Assembly (NCBI RefSeq): GCF_014192285.1 | Contig: NZ_JACHXQ010000016.1 | Span: 1-53,984 of the forward strand | Reading direction: 5' to 3' | Length of the DNA stretch: 53,984 bases | Source of the DNA: Halomonas fontilapidosi | GTDB lineage: Bacteria; Pseudomonadota; Gammaproteobacteria; Pseudomonadales; Halomonadaceae | In this document: in pieces, positions 28,980 to 37,678 of the stretch | Numbering within the stretch: position 1 is the first letter of the stretch | How the letters are laid out: each line of letters opens with the position of its first letter | Notes under the pieces: model-generated | What the model saw: the letters and a program-made list of their open reading frames with translations, nothing else | Told to the model about the DNA's origin: nothing | Databases searched by the model: none | Program-made: the position numbers and the translations under genes

Positions 28980-30284
28980 TTAGCCAAGGAACAGGAACTT
29001 GCCGGCAAACAGCAGCGCCAGCACGATCACCGCGGGATTCAGGTCCTTGAAGCGCCCGGAGAGCGTCTTGATCGCGGCGTAGCTGATGAAGCCCAGCGCG
29101 ATACCCTCGGCGATCGAGAAGGTCAGCGGCATGGCCAGGGCGGCGATCAGCACCGGCGCAGCGTCAGTCGGGTCGTCCCAGTTGGCATGCGCCAGGCTGC
29201 CGGCCATCAGCACCGCCACATACAGCAGGGCCCCGGCGGTGGCGTAGGCCGGGATGGAGCCCGCCAGCGGTGCGAAGAACAGACTGATCAGGAAGAGTAC
29301 CGCTACCACCACGGCGGTCAGGCCGGTACGGCCACCGGAGGCAATACCGGCCGTGGACTCGATGTAGCTGGTGGTGGTGGAAGTCCCCAGTGCTGCACCG
29401 GCCATGGAGGCGCCGCTATCGGCCATCATCGCGCGACCGATGCGTGGCAGCTTGCCATCCTTGTCCAGCAGCCCACCCTTGTGGGCCACGCCAACCAGGG
29501 TACCGGAGGTGTCGAACAGGTCGACGAACAGGAAGGCGAAGATCACGCTGAGCATCGCGACGTCCAGGGCACCGGCCAGATCCATCGCCATGAAGGTCGG
29601 CGCGATGGAAGGCGGCATGGACATGAAGCCACCAAACTCGTTATGCCCCAGCACCATGGCCAGCACGGTAACGCCAAGAATGCCGATCATCACCGCACCG
29701 GTGACCTTTAGGTAGGCCAGCGCGGTGATCACGAAGAAGCCCAGAAGCGCATAGAGCGCGGCGGGCTCGGAGAGATCTCCGAGGGCCACATAGGTCGCGT
29801 CGTTGGCTACCACGATACCGGCATTCTTCAGCGCGATCATCGCCAGGAAGAGCCCGATGCCCGCGGCAATCCCCAAGCGCAGGGATAGCGGGATCGAGTT
29901 GATGATCCACTCGCGGACTCTGAAGATGCTGAGCAGAAAGAAGATGAAGCCGGACAGGAAGACCGCGCCCAGCGCCGCCTCCCAGGTGTAGCCCATGCCC
30001 AGCACCACGCCGTAGGTAAAGAAGGCGTTGAGGCCCATGCCCGGTGCCTGGGCAATGGGATAGTTGGCCCATAGCCCCATGATGAGACAGCCCACCGCCG
30101 CGGCCAGGCAGGTGGCGACAAACACCGCGCCATAGTCCATGCCGGCCTGGGAGAGAATGCTCGGGTTGACGAAGATGATGTAGGCCATGGTCAGGAAGGT
30201 GGTGATCCCGGCGATGACCTCGGTCTTCACATCAGTCTTGTGCTCGACCAGCTTGAACTGGTTGTCGATCAGGCGTTGCAGCAT
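28980..30284 (-). CDS. Purine permease, NCS2 AzgA/GhxP-like
   Basis: 434 residues, about 12-14 hydrophobic segments. The start TEVIAGITTFLTMAYIIFVNPSILSQAGMD and the motif NYPIAQAPGMGLNAFFTYGVVLGMG are those of adenine or guanine/hypoxanthine proton symporters. LFVDLFDTSGTLVGVAHKGG and GTSTTTSYIESTAGIASGGRTGLTAVV are conserved. It feeds apt and gpt directly downstream. Whether it prefers adenine or guanine/hypoxanthine cannot be decided. The 219-bp leader contains a small GCCTCG/CGAGGC hairpin at about 30371; no purine riboswitch is recognised. Confidence 0.88.
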   Translation of the reverse strand: MLQRLIDNQFKLVEHKTDVKTEVIAGITTFLTMAYIIFVNPSILSQAGMDYGAVFVATCLAAAVGCLIMGLWANYPIAQAPGMGLNAFFTYGVVLGMGYTWEAALGAVFLSGFIFFLLSIFRVREWIINSIPLSLRLGIAAGIGLFLAMIALKNAGIVVANDATYVALGDLSEPAALYALLGFFVITALAYLKVTGAVMIGILGVTVLAMVLGHNEFGGFMSMPPSIAPTFMAMDLAGALDVAMLSVIFAFLFVDLFDTSGTLVGVAHKGGLLDKDGKLPRIGRAMMADSGASMAGAALGTSTTTSYIESTAGIASGGRTGLTAVVVAVLFLISLFFAPLAGSIPAYATAGALLYVAVLMAGSLAHANWDDPTDAAPVLIAALAMPLTFSIAEGIALGFISYAAIKTLSGRFKDLNPAVIVLALLFAGKFLFLG

Positions 30285-30503
30285 GGTTATCGTTCCTGCG
30301 CGCGTGGACGTTGTGTTGGTCCTGAGGGATGCGAGAAAGCCCGCGAGAAAAGCCGCCTATGGTACCCAAAGCCTCGGCGCGTGGCGAGGCACCCGGGTAG
30401 CCAAGGACAGCACGGTCCAGCATAGTTAAGCAACTTGCGGGCCATTCGCCACCCGGCCATCCAACGCAGACTTGACGGAATGGTCAGGACCCGGCGTGAC
30501 GCA

Positions 30504-31133
30504 TCACTCGTCACGTGCTTCCAGCACGCGCTCCACCGTCTCGACGATGGCTTGGGTCTGGGGGTCTATCTCGATATTTGCGACATCCCCCGGGACCCGG
30601 TCTACCAGGACCGTGCGCGCCAGGGTCTCGGGGATCAGGTCGACACAGAAGCGCGGACCATGGGCCGCGCTGGCAGGAAGCGTCTGGCCAATGGTCAGGC
30701 TGATGCCATCGACGCCGATATAGCCCTTGTCGAACAGGAAACGGCCCAGCGCGTGCGGCACTTCAAACCACAGCCGGCGATTATTGGGGGCCTCATCGAG
30801 CTCAACCAGCTCGGCCAGCGCCATGACATGGCCGGACATGGCATGACCGCCGATTTCATCGCCAAAACGCGCTGCACGCTCGATATTGACGCGGTCACCC
30901 ACCGCCACCGCACCAAGATTGGTCACCCGCAGCGTCTCTCGCATGAGATCGAAGCTGACCCGCTCGCCATCGATGGCCGTCACCGTGAGGCAGACCCCGT
31001 TGTGGGCCACCGAGGCCCCCAGCGCCAGTCCCTCGCGCAGCTCTGACGGCAGTGCCAGCACATGGGTGCGAAAGGCCTGCGCCTCATGGATGGCCACCAC
31101 CTCGGCGGTGCCCTGTACGATGCCTGTGAACAT
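30504..31133 (-). CDS. ribE: Riboflavin synthase
   Basis: 209 residues from the ATG at 31133 (GAGGAG 7 bases upstream; upstream extension is not conserved). Two lumazine-binding barrels: MFTGIVQGTAEVV...GASVAHNGVCLTVTAI and MSGHVMALAELVELDEAPNNRRLWFEV...KGYIGVDGISLTIG. The C-terminus NIEIDPQTQAIVETVERVLEA is nearly as in E. coli. It converts two 6,7-dimethyl-8-ribityllumazines to riboflavin. No other rib genes and no FMN riboswitch are adjacent. Confidence 0.95.
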   Translation of the reverse strand: MFTGIVQGTAEVVAIHEAQAFRTHVLALPSELREGLALGASVAHNGVCLTVTAIDGERVSFDLMRETLRVTNLGAVAVGDRVNIERAARFGDEIGGHAMSGHVMALAELVELDEAPNNRRLWFEVPHALGRFLFDKGYIGVDGISLTIGQTLPASAAHGPRFCVDLIPETLARTVLVDRVPGDVANIEIDPQTQAIVETVERVLEARDE

Positions 31134-31339
31134 GAACGCTCCTCGTGCTGACCGGCCGCTCCGGGCCGGGAAAGAAAGCCAGTCTAGGTAACTGCAGAAA
31201 AGACGTCCATGGCCGCAACGGGCGAGGCGCCAGCCTCCAACGACATCCACGCCACGACAAATATGTTCCAGCGCTATAGCGTCAGGCAGGAAATCTCACC
31301 AGATCAAAGCGTTCTTAACGATATCATCTCCCGTTCGCA

Positions 31340-31368
31340 TTGACATAAGCCCGTTCGAAACCTATTGT
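31340..31368 (+). promoter_or_regulatory. Sigma-70 promoter of the met operon
   Basis: TTGACA at 31340-31345, a 17-base spacer, then TATTGT at 31363-31368. Transcription would begin near 31376, just before the riboswitch. Confidence 0.72.
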
Positions 31369-31384
31369 TGGCGGCTACATTTTG

Positions 31385-31471
31385 AAGGCGCCGATTTGAA
31401 CCCGGATTGCGGGCGCCGACGTCATGGAGAGCCCCAAGGCAATCCATGGCGTGAAGTGCAGCTAAAAGGGT
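31385..31471 (+). ncRNA. SAM-II-like riboswitch with inserted hairpin
   Basis: P1 is GGCGCC (31387-31392) paired with GGCGCC (31412-31417), enclosing GATTTGAACCCGGATTGCG. The 3' part TGCAGCTAAAAGGG (31457-31470) matches the SAM-II pseudoknot strand (GUAGCUAAAAAGGG in the metX element of known structure). ACCC can pair with GGGT, and TTGC with GCAG. An extra hairpin (CATGGA 31423-31428, TCCATG 31443-31448) is inserted before the 3' strand. The context, directly before a methionine transporter with a terminator between, supports SAM sensing. Assignment is from memory of the consensus, not a covariance search. Confidence 0.72.
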
Positions 31472-31486
31472 GTGTCCAGCGTTGAT

Positions 31487-31513
31487 GGCCACCCGCCAGG
31501 GTGGCCTTTTTTT
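31487..31513 (+). terminator. Rho-independent terminator between riboswitch and metN
   Basis: GGCCACCC-GCCA-GGGTGGCC followed by seven T. The CACCC of the left arm could instead pair with the riboswitch GGGTG (31468-31472), giving a simple antiterminator/terminator switch. Confidence 0.88.
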
Positions 31514-31571
31514 GTGCCTACCCACTGCCCTGCCCGCCCGACGCTCGACCGGCGCCCCACCGGCGGCTGTG

Positions 31572-32630
31572 ATGATTCGACTCCACGACGTTTCCAAGAC
31601 CTACTACCCCAAGGGACGGCGCAGCAGCAGCGCGGCCGTGACGGCACTCAAGCATGCCGACCTCCACGTACCCCAGGGACAGATCCATGGCGTGATCGGC
31701 CTCTCCGGTGCCGGCAAGTCCACCCTGATCCGCTGCGTCAACCTGCTCGAGCGCCCCACCACGGGCACCGTCACCGTGGACGGCCAGGAACTGACGGCCC
31801 TCTCGGGGGCGGCCCTCAACCAGGCCCGCCACCGCATCGGCATGATCTTCCAGCACTTCAACCTGCTGACCTCGCGCACCGTCTTCGCCAATGTGGCCCT
31901 GCCACTGGAACTGATGGGCATGAAGCGCAGTGAGATCCGTGAGCGGGTCACGCCGCTGCTGGAACTGGTGGGCCTGGCCGACAAGGCACGACAGTATCCG
32001 GCGCAACTCTCCGGTGGCCAGAAGCAGCGGGTGGCCATCGCCCGGGCGCTGGCCAGCCGCCCCAAGGTGCTGCTCTGCGACGAGGCCACCTCGGCACTGG
32101 ATCCCCACACCACCGGCGCGATCCTGGAGCTGCTGCGCGACATCAACCAGAAGCTGGGCCTGACCATCCTGCTGATCACCCACGAGATGGAGGTGGTGAA
32201 GTCGATCTGCCACCGCGTCAGCCTGATCGCCGACGGCGAACTGGTCGAGGAGGCCGAGGTGGGCGACTTCTTCACCGCGCCGCGCACCCAGCTGGGACGC
32301 GACTTCCTGAACGACTTCCTGGAATTGGAACCGCCGCGCGCCCTGATCGAGCGTCTCGAGGCCCATCCCGGCCCGCACAGCCACCCGGTGGTTCGCCTAG
32401 CCTTCTCGGGGGATGCCGTTTCGACGCCGCTGATCTCACGTCTGGCCCGCGAATGCAGCGTGGAGGTGAGCATCCTCCAGGCCAAGGTGGAGTCGATCCA
32501 GGAACGCACCCTGGGACTGATGATCGCCGAGTTGATGGGGCCGGCGGAGAAGACCCGTGAAGCCCTCGACTATCTCGAATCCCACGACCTGCAAGTGGAG
32601 GTGCTCGGCCATGTCCAGCGCAATGATTGA
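31572..32630 (+). CDS. metN: Methionine ABC transporter ATP-binding protein MetN
   Basis: 352 residues from the ATG at 31572, downstream of the terminator; a longer frame would run through it. Walker A is GLSGAGKST, signature LSGGQKQRVAIARAL, Walker B VLLCDEA, switch His in ITHEMEV. The C-terminal 100 residues form the ACT-like NIL domain that binds methionine and mediates trans-inhibition. It is first in metNIQ, controlled by the riboswitch upstream. The ribosome site is weak. Confidence 0.95.
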   Translation: MIRLHDVSKTYYPKGRRSSSAAVTALKHADLHVPQGQIHGVIGLSGAGKSTLIRCVNLLERPTTGTVTVDGQELTALSGAALNQARHRIGMIFQHFNLLTSRTVFANVALPLELMGMKRSEIRERVTPLLELVGLADKARQYPAQLSGGQKQRVAIARALASRPKVLLCDEATSALDPHTTGAILELLRDINQKLGLTILLITHEMEVVKSICHRVSLIADGELVEEAEVGDFFTAPRTQLGRDFLNDFLELEPPRALIERLEAHPGPHSHPVVRLAFSGDAVSTPLISRLARECSVEVSILQAKVESIQERTLGLMIAELMGPAEKTREALDYLESHDLQVEVLGHVQRND

Positions 32631-33264
32631 CCTGATCCTCAAGGCCACCCTGGATACGCTATATATGGTGGCAGCCTCGGGCGTCATCTCGGCGCTGGTC
32701 GGCATCCCGCTGGGCGTACTGCTCTACGTCACGCGGCCGCGCCAGATTCTCGCCGAGCCGACGCTCAACCGTGTACTGGGGGCGATCACCAACATCGGCC
32801 GCTCGATCCCCTTCATCATCCTGATGGTCGCCATCATCCCCTTTACGAGGATGCTGGTCGGCTCGTCGATCGGCACCAATGCCGCCGTGGTACCGCTGAC
32901 CATCGCCGCCATCCCCTTCGTGGCGCGACTGGTGGAGGGTGCCCTCAATGAGATTCCCCCGGGCCTGGTCGAAGCTGCCCAGTCGATGGGCGCCACGCCC
33001 TGGCAGATCATCACCAAGGTGCTGGTGCCCGAGGCCCGCGGCGGCATCTTCACGGCGCTCACGGTAACGGTGGTCACCCTGGTCAGCTACTCGGCCATGG
33101 CCGGCGCCGTGGGCGGCGGCGGCCTCGGTGACCTGGGCATTCGCTATGGCTACAACCGCTTCAACCCCACCATCATGCTGATCACCGTGGTGATCCTGGT
33201 GGTGATGGTTCAGGGCTTTCAGAGCCTGGGGGATTATTTGGTGCGCAAGAGCGACCACAAGTGA
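32611..33264 (+). CDS. metI: Methionine ABC transporter permease MetI
   Basis: 217 residues, the same length as E. coli MetI. Conserved: GVLLYVTRP, NIGRSIPFIILMVAIIPFTRMLVG, EIPPGLVEAAQSMGATPWQIITKVLVPEA (EAA loop) and YSAMAGAVGGGGLGDLGIRYGY. The start ATG at 32611 overlaps the end of metN by 20 bases. A 99-base gap with a small ATAACCA/TGGTTAT hairpin separates it from metQ. Confidence 0.95.
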   Translation: MSSAMIDLILKATLDTLYMVAASGVISALVGIPLGVLLYVTRPRQILAEPTLNRVLGAITNIGRSIPFIILMVAIIPFTRMLVGSSIGTNAAVVPLTIAAIPFVARLVEGALNEIPPGLVEAAQSMGATPWQIITKVLVPEARGGIFTALTVTVVTLVSYSAMAGAVGGGGLGDLGIRYGYNRFNPTIMLITVVILVVMVQGFQSLGDYLVRKSDHK

Positions 33265-33363
33265 AGCTTTCGGGAAGATAACCAAAATGCATTAAAATTT
33301 TTCTGGTTATTCCATTAAAATCGTAAACGAGTCTACCACCCCCTCAACGAGGAGAACCACGAT

Positions 33364-34158
33364 ATGCGCAAGAGCCTGATCGGCACCCTGGCAGCTTCCG
33401 CCCTGACCCTTGGCGCCGGCACCGTCCTGGCCGACGAGCACGCCATCAAGGTCGGCACCGTGGCCGGCCCCGAGACCGACGTCATGCAGGTGGCCGCCGA
33501 GATTGCCGAGCGCAAGTACGGCCTCGAGGTCGAGATCATCGAGTTCACCGACTACGTGACCCCCAACGCCGCCCTGGCCGACGGCAGCCTCGACGCCAAC
33601 GCCTACCAGCATGAGCCCTACATGCGCTCCATGGTCGAGGACCGCGGCTACGACTTCGCCATCGCCGGCTACACCTTCGTCTACCCGATCGGCGCCTACT
33701 CCGAGAAGTACGACAGCATCGAGGAGCTCCCGGATGAGGCCACCATCGCCCTGCCCAACGACCCCTCCAACGAGGGCCGGGCGCTGATCCTGATGCACAA
33801 CGAAGGACTGATCGAGCTCAACGATCCGACGTTCCTGGAAGCTACGCCGCTGGACATCGCCGAGAACCCGCACGACTTCGACTTCCGCGAGATCGAGGCC
33901 GCCCAGCTGCCCCGTGTGCTGCCCGACGTGGACATGGCCTTCATCAACAACACTTTCGCCCAGCCGGCCGGCCTGAGCCTGGACGATGCCCTGATCAAGG
34001 AGGGCGCGGAGTCCCCCTATGTCAACCTGATCGTGGTGCGCGAAGGTGACGAGGAGCGCGAGGCCATTCAGCAGCTGGTCGAGGCCTACCAGACCGAAGA
34101 GGTCGAGGCCAAGGCGGAGGAACTCTTCGGGCCGCAGGCGGTGCCCGGCTGGAAGTGA
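33364..34158 (+). CDS. metQ: Methionine-binding protein MetQ
   Basis: 264 residues of the NlpA/MetQ family (HAIKVGTVAGPETDVMQVAAEIAERKYGLEVEIIEFTDYVTPNAALADGSLDANAYQHEPYM). The signal region ends LGAGTVLADEHA. Most MetQ proteins are lipoproteins, but there is no lipobox Cys here, so a soluble periplasmic form is predicted. GAGGAG precedes the ATG. A terminator follows. Confidence 0.93.
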   Translation: MRKSLIGTLAASALTLGAGTVLADEHAIKVGTVAGPETDVMQVAAEIAERKYGLEVEIIEFTDYVTPNAALADGSLDANAYQHEPYMRSMVEDRGYDFAIAGYTFVYPIGAYSEKYDSIEELPDEATIALPNDPSNEGRALILMHNEGLIELNDPTFLEATPLDIAENPHDFDFREIEAAQLPRVLPDVDMAFINNTFAQPAGLSLDDALIKEGAESPYVNLIVVREGDEEREAIQQLVEAYQTEEVEAKAEELFGPQAVPGWK

Positions 34159-34199
34159 AATAATTTCCCTATCCAGCTATCTGGAGATTCTTGTCTTTG

Positions 34200-34225
34200 G
34201 GGCCGGCCGCTGTGCCGGCCCTTTT
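34200..34225 (+). terminator. Terminator after metQ
   Basis: GGGCCGGC (34200-34207) pairs with GCCGGCCC (34214-34221), followed by TTTT. It ends metNIQ before msrC, whose ribosome site AAAGGAG starts a few bases on. Confidence 0.8.
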
Positions 34226-34242
34226 ACGTTAAAGGAGCCGCC

Positions 34243-34701
34243 ATGACACCCGACTACCCTCTGCTGGCCCGCCAGCTCGAGGCCCTGCTTGATACGCGCG
34301 ACTGGCTGACCAACAGCGCCCAGGCCTGCGCCTTCCTGATGCAGGAGCTCCCCGACCTCAACTGGGTCGGCTTCTACTTCCAGCGCCAGCCGGAAATACT
34401 CTCGCTGGGCCCCTTCCAGGGCAAGCCGGCCTGCCACCCTATCCCCTTCTCGAAGGGTGTCTGTGGGGCCGCCGCCCGCACGCGCGAGACCCAGCGCGTG
34501 GCGGATGTGCATGCCGTGGCCGACCATATTGCCTGCGATGCGGACTCCCGGGCCGAGCTGGTGGTACCCATCGTGGCGAATGATCGACTATGGGGCGTAC
34601 TGGACCTGGACAGCCCGAGGCAGGCGCGCTTCGGCGAGGCCGACCAGGCGGGCATCGAGCGGCTGGTGGCGGTGTTCATCGAGAAGACCGACCTGGAATG
34701 A
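34243..34701 (+). CDS. msrC: Free methionine-(R)-sulfoxide reductase (GAF domain)
   Basis: 152 residues, single GAF domain like E. coli YebR/fRMsr: LNWVGFYF, LGPFQGKPACHPIPFSKGVCGAAARTRETQRVADVHAVADHIACDADSRAELVVPI, WGVLDLDS. The three redox cysteines (ACHP, GVCG, HIACD) are present. It reduces free methionine-R-sulfoxide with thioredoxin. Placement after metNIQ links methionine import and repair. Confidence 0.93.
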   Translation: MTPDYPLLARQLEALLDTRDWLTNSAQACAFLMQELPDLNWVGFYFQRQPEILSLGPFQGKPACHPIPFSKGVCGAAARTRETQRVADVHAVADHIACDADSRAELVVPIVANDRLWGVLDLDSPRQARFGEADQAGIERLVAVFIEKTDLE

Positions 34702-34703
34702 AG

Positions 34704-34736
34704 AACGCCCCCGCAGCCAGGGGCTGCGGGGGCGTT
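34704..34736. terminator. Hairpin between msrC and the tRNA genes
   Basis: A perfect 15-bp stem (34704-34718 with 34722-34736, loop AGG), very GC-rich. There is no T-tract on the plus side. It may end both msrC and the opposing tRNA transcript. Confidence 0.7.
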
Positions 34737-34744
34737 ACAGTATC

Positions 34745-34821
34745 TGGTAGGACCAGGCGGATTTGAACCGCCGACCTCCACGATGTCAACGTGGCGCTCT
34801 AACCAACTGAGCTATGGTCCT
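34745..34821 (-). tRNA. tRNA-Val (GAC), copy 1
   Basis: 77 bases including encoded CCA. The acceptor stem is AGGACCA/TGGTCCT, anticodon arm CCACG-TTGACAT-CGTGG with anticodon GAC, and T arm GGCGG-TTCAAAT-CCGCC. It reads GUC and GUU valine codons. It is identical to copy 2, which lies 25 bases upstream on the same strand. Confidence 0.96.
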
Positions 34822-34846
34822 GAAGCTGTCGTCACCGGGGGAATTC

Positions 34847-34923
34847 TGGTAGGACCAGGCGGATTTGAACCGCCGACCTCCACGATGTCAACGTGGCGCT
34901 CTAACCAACTGAGCTATGGTCCT
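34847..34923 (-). tRNA. tRNA-Val (GAC), copy 2
   Basis: Identical to copy 1 in all 77 positions, CCA encoded. A 25-base spacer separates them, so they are probably one transcript. No gene is seen in the remaining bases to 35046. Confidence 0.96.
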
Positions 34924-35046
34924 GCATCACCGCTGCGGCGTGACTTCGCCGTGGCAACGGATGCGTATTCTACCCATCCGCCCCGGAAATGCAAGCCCGG
35001 AATCGCCGTTCAATACCCATGAATCAGCACCTTGGCCCGCTTCCCG

Positions 35047-36531
35047 CTACTGGGTACGCACCCGCTCCACGGCCTCTTTCCAGCCACCATAAAGACGTTC
35101 GCGTTCTGCCTCGTCCATTTGCGGCGTGAAACGCCGCTCGCAGCGCCACAGCTCGGCAATCTCGTCGAGGTCGCGATACCAGCCGAGCCTGAGACCGGCG
35201 AGATAGGCCGATCCCAGGGCCGTCGTCTCCAGTACCGTGGGCCGATCTACCTGGACACCCAGCATATCGGCCAGGAACTGCATCACCCAGTTGTTGGCCA
35301 CCATGCCGCCATCGACCCTCAGGATGCCCGGCGAGGCCGACATATCATCGTCCATGCAGACCTGCAGGTCGCGGGTCTGGTAGCAGACCGCTTGAAGCCC
35401 GGCGGCGACGATCTCGGCAATGCCGGTATCACGGGTGAGGCCGAAGATGGCTCCGCGGGCCTTTGGGTCCCAGTGCGGCGCCCCCAGCCCGGTAAAGGCC
35501 GGCACCAGATAGACGCTATGGCCGCTGCGCGTCTGACACGCCAGGGCTTCGGTCTCGGCGGCATCGGCAAACAGCTGCAGGCCATCGCGCAGCCACTGTA
35601 CCGTGGCCCCGGCCACGAAAATACTGCCCTCCATGGCGAAGGTGGGCTTGCCGTTCAGACGATAGGCGACGGTGGTCAGCAGGCGGTTACGGGAGGTCTC
35701 GGCAGTCTCGCCGGTATTGACGATCATGAAGCAGCCGGTGCCGTAGGTGCTCTTGCCCATGCCGGGCGAGAAGCAGGCCTGACCGACCAACGCCGCCTGC
35801 TGGTCGCCGGCGACGCCGGCAATGGGTAGCTCGCCGCCCAGCCAGCGGGGATCGACGGTGCCGAAATCGTCACTGGAATCCTTGACCTCAGGCAACAGGC
35901 TCGCCGGGATAGCAAAGAGCTCCAGCAGTGCTTCGTCCCAACGCTGCTCATGAATGTTGAACAGCGCGGTGCGCGAGGCATTGGTGGCATCGGTGGCGTG
36001 TACCCGTCCTCCGGTCAACCGCCAGATCAGGAACGTATCGACGGTGCCGAAGGCCAGCTCGCCACGCTCGGCGCGTTCTCGCGCCCCGGGCACCTCCTCG
36101 AGCAGCCAGGCCAGCTTGGTGGCCGAGAAGTAGGGATCGATGAGCAGCCCCGTGCGCGCCTGAACGTCTTCCAGGTGGCCTGCCTCACGCAATCTCCGAC
36201 AGGCTTCATCGGTGCGACGATCCTGCCAGACGATGGCGTTGTACAGCGGCTCACCCGTGGCGCGATCCCACAGCAGGGTCGTCTCGCGCTGGTTGGTGAT
36301 GCCGACCCCGGCGATGTCCTCGGGGGCGGCACCGGTCTCGGCGAGCACTTCACGGCAGGTGGTCAAGACGGTCTCCCAGATATCCTCGGGATCATGCTCG
36401 ATCCAGCCATCGTGGGGGTAGTGCTGGGGGAACTCTCGTTGGGAGGAGGCAACGCTGCGACCCTGGCGGTCGAAGAGGATGGCGCGGGAACTGGTGGTGC
36501 CCTGGTCGATGGCCAGAAGGTATGAAGCCAT
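35047..36531 (-). CDS. glpK: Glycerol kinase
   Basis: 494 residues from the ATG at 36531, chosen because ACAGG lies about 9 bases upstream; ATGs at 36536 and 36540 are too close to it. It phosphorylates glycerol. Motifs: [61 protein letters not shown], and [18 protein letters not shown]. There is no adjacent glpF facilitator. It is divergent from glpR with a GlpR-like operator between them. Confidence 0.95.
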   Translation of the reverse strand: MASYLLAIDQGTTSSRAILFDRQGRSVASSQREFPQHYPHDGWIEHDPEDIWETVLTTCREVLAETGAAPEDIAGVGITNQRETTLLWDRATGEPLYNAIVWQDRRTDEACRRLREAGHLEDVQARTGLLIDPYFSATKLAWLLEEVPGARERAERGELAFGTVDTFLIWRLTGGRVHATDATNASRTALFNIHEQRWDEALLELFAIPASLLPEVKDSSDDFGTVDPRWLGGELPIAGVAGDQQAALVGQACFSPGMGKSTYGTGCFMIVNTGETAETSRNRLLTTVAYRLNGKPTFAMEGSIFVAGATVQWLRDGLQLFADAAETEALACQTRSGHSVYLVPAFTGLGAPHWDPKARGAIFGLTRDTGIAEIVAAGLQAVCYQTRDLQVCMDDDMSASPGILRVDGGMVANNWVMQFLADMLGVQVDRPTVLETTALGSAYLAGLRLGWYRDLDEIAELWRCERRFTPQMDEAERERLYGGWKEAVERVRTQ

Positions 36532-36584
36532 GGCATGCATCCTGTTGTGGTTGTAATGGCGTGCTGATTTCGTTTTTAAACGCT

Positions 36585-36604
36585 AATGTTCGTTTATGAT
36601 CATC
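36585..36604 (-). promoter_or_regulatory. Putative GlpR operator upstream of glpK
   Basis: Plus strand reads AATGTTCGTTTATGATCATC, about 17 of 20 positions of the E. coli GlpR operator consensus as I recall it. It lies about 55 bases upstream of glpK. Confidence 0.6.
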
Positions 36605-36742
36605 CAGACTACTCCAGCCGGCCCTCCCGCTCAAATGCCCGAACACCGGAGAGGCTACGACTTTGGACGAAGATCGAGGCACAGCCCCACGCCTGCAGCG
36701 GTCGAGACGATGACGTAGAATCCGGGGAGCCAAGGAGGTTTC

Positions 36743-37501
36743 ATGAATCAACAGCAACGCCAGGATGCCATCGTCGAGCTGGTGCGCCGCCAGGGCTATG
36801 CGAGCATCGAGCAGCTCACCGAGCATTTCACCGTCACGCCGCAGACCATTCGCCGCGACCTCAACACGCTCTCGGGCGAGGGGCGTATCCGCCGAGTCCA
36901 TGGCGGCGCGGGCCTGGAGTCGAGCACCGTCAACACCTCCTACACGACACGCAAGGCCCTCAACCTCGAGGCCAAGCAGCGAATCGCTGGCCTGCTCGCA
37001 CGGCACATTCCCGACCACTCGTCGCTGTTCATCAACATCGGGACCAGCAACGAGGTGATTGCCGAGGCACTGCTCGACCACCAGGGGCTGGAGGTGATCA
37101 CCAACAACCTCAACGTTGCCGCGATCCTTCAGCACAAGGAGGACTTCAACGTGATCGTTGCCGGCGGCCAGGTGCGCTCTCGCGACGGCGGCATCATCGG
37201 CGAGGCAACCATCGACTTCATCAACCAGTTCAAGGTCGACTTCGGTATCATCGGTATCAGCGGGATCGACGAGGATGGCTCCCTGCTGGAATTCGATTAC
37301 CAGGAAGTGCGTGTCGCCCAGGCCATCATCCGCAATTCCCGCAAGGTCTTTCTGGCCACTGACCACTCCAAGTTCCAACGCAACCCGGTGGTGCGCCAGG
37401 GCAATCTGGCCCAGCTCGATGCCCTGTTCACCGACCGCGAACCGCCCGAGGCCATCCTGCGCATGCTGACGCAGCATGAGGTGACGCTGTATATCGCCTG
37501 A
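36743..37501 (+). CDS. glpR: GlpR, DeoR-family repressor of glycerol-3-phosphate metabolism
   Basis: 252 residues. The N-terminal winged HTH (RQDAIVELVRRQGYASIEQLTEHFTVTPQTIRRDLNTLSGEGRIRRVHGGA) is typical of DeoR. The C-terminal sensor domain (LFINIGTSNEVIAEALLDHQGLEVITNNLNVAAIL; GEATIDFINQFKVDFGIIGISGI; FLATDHSKFQRN) binds glycerol-3-phosphate in E. coli. GGAGG lies before the ATG. It sits between glpK and glpD, with candidate operators for both and for the distant glpS operon. Confidence 0.94.
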   Translation: MNQQQRQDAIVELVRRQGYASIEQLTEHFTVTPQTIRRDLNTLSGEGRIRRVHGGAGLESSTVNTSYTTRKALNLEAKQRIAGLLARHIPDHSSLFINIGTSNEVIAEALLDHQGLEVITNNLNVAAILQHKEDFNVIVAGGQVRSRDGGIIGEATIDFINQFKVDFGIIGISGIDEDGSLLEFDYQEVRVAQAIIRNSRKVFLATDHSKFQRNPVVRQGNLAQLDALFTDREPPEAILRMLTQHEVTLYIA

Positions 37502-37603
37502 TGCTGCGCCCCTGTTCCTCTCGCCTCGACGCTCATCCTGACTCGCGGCCCTTTCCCTGGGGCGTGGATCCCGGCTCGACCGGACACACCAGGCAAGCCT
37601 GTT

Positions 37604-37644
37604 GATGTTCGTTTTGTTTTCGTCTACTTTCGGAATCAAACATC
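37604..37644 (+). promoter_or_regulatory. Two tandem putative GlpR operators upstream of glpD
   Basis: Site 1 (37604-37623) is GATGTTCGTTTTGTTTTCGT, with a good left half. Site 2 (37625-37644) is TACTTTCGGAATCAAACATC, with a good right half. Together they end 34 bases before the glpD start. Each alone is weaker than the glpS and glpK sites. Confidence 0.5.
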
Positions 37645-37678
37645 ATCGAGGCCTGGACAGCGCCGGAGGAGAGATTCC

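Noticed and set aside
30285..30503. Purine or FMN riboswitch ahead of the purine permease or ribE.
   Set aside because: Neither consensus is visible; only a short GCCTCG/CGAGGC hairpin is present.
31304..31597. Minus-strand frame in the metN leader.
   Set aside because: It is antisense to a good promoter, riboswitch and terminator and has no family match.
34783..35022. 79-codon plus-strand frame with a repeated peptide.
   Set aside because: It is antisense to the two tRNA-Val genes, and its repeat is only the duplicated tRNA.
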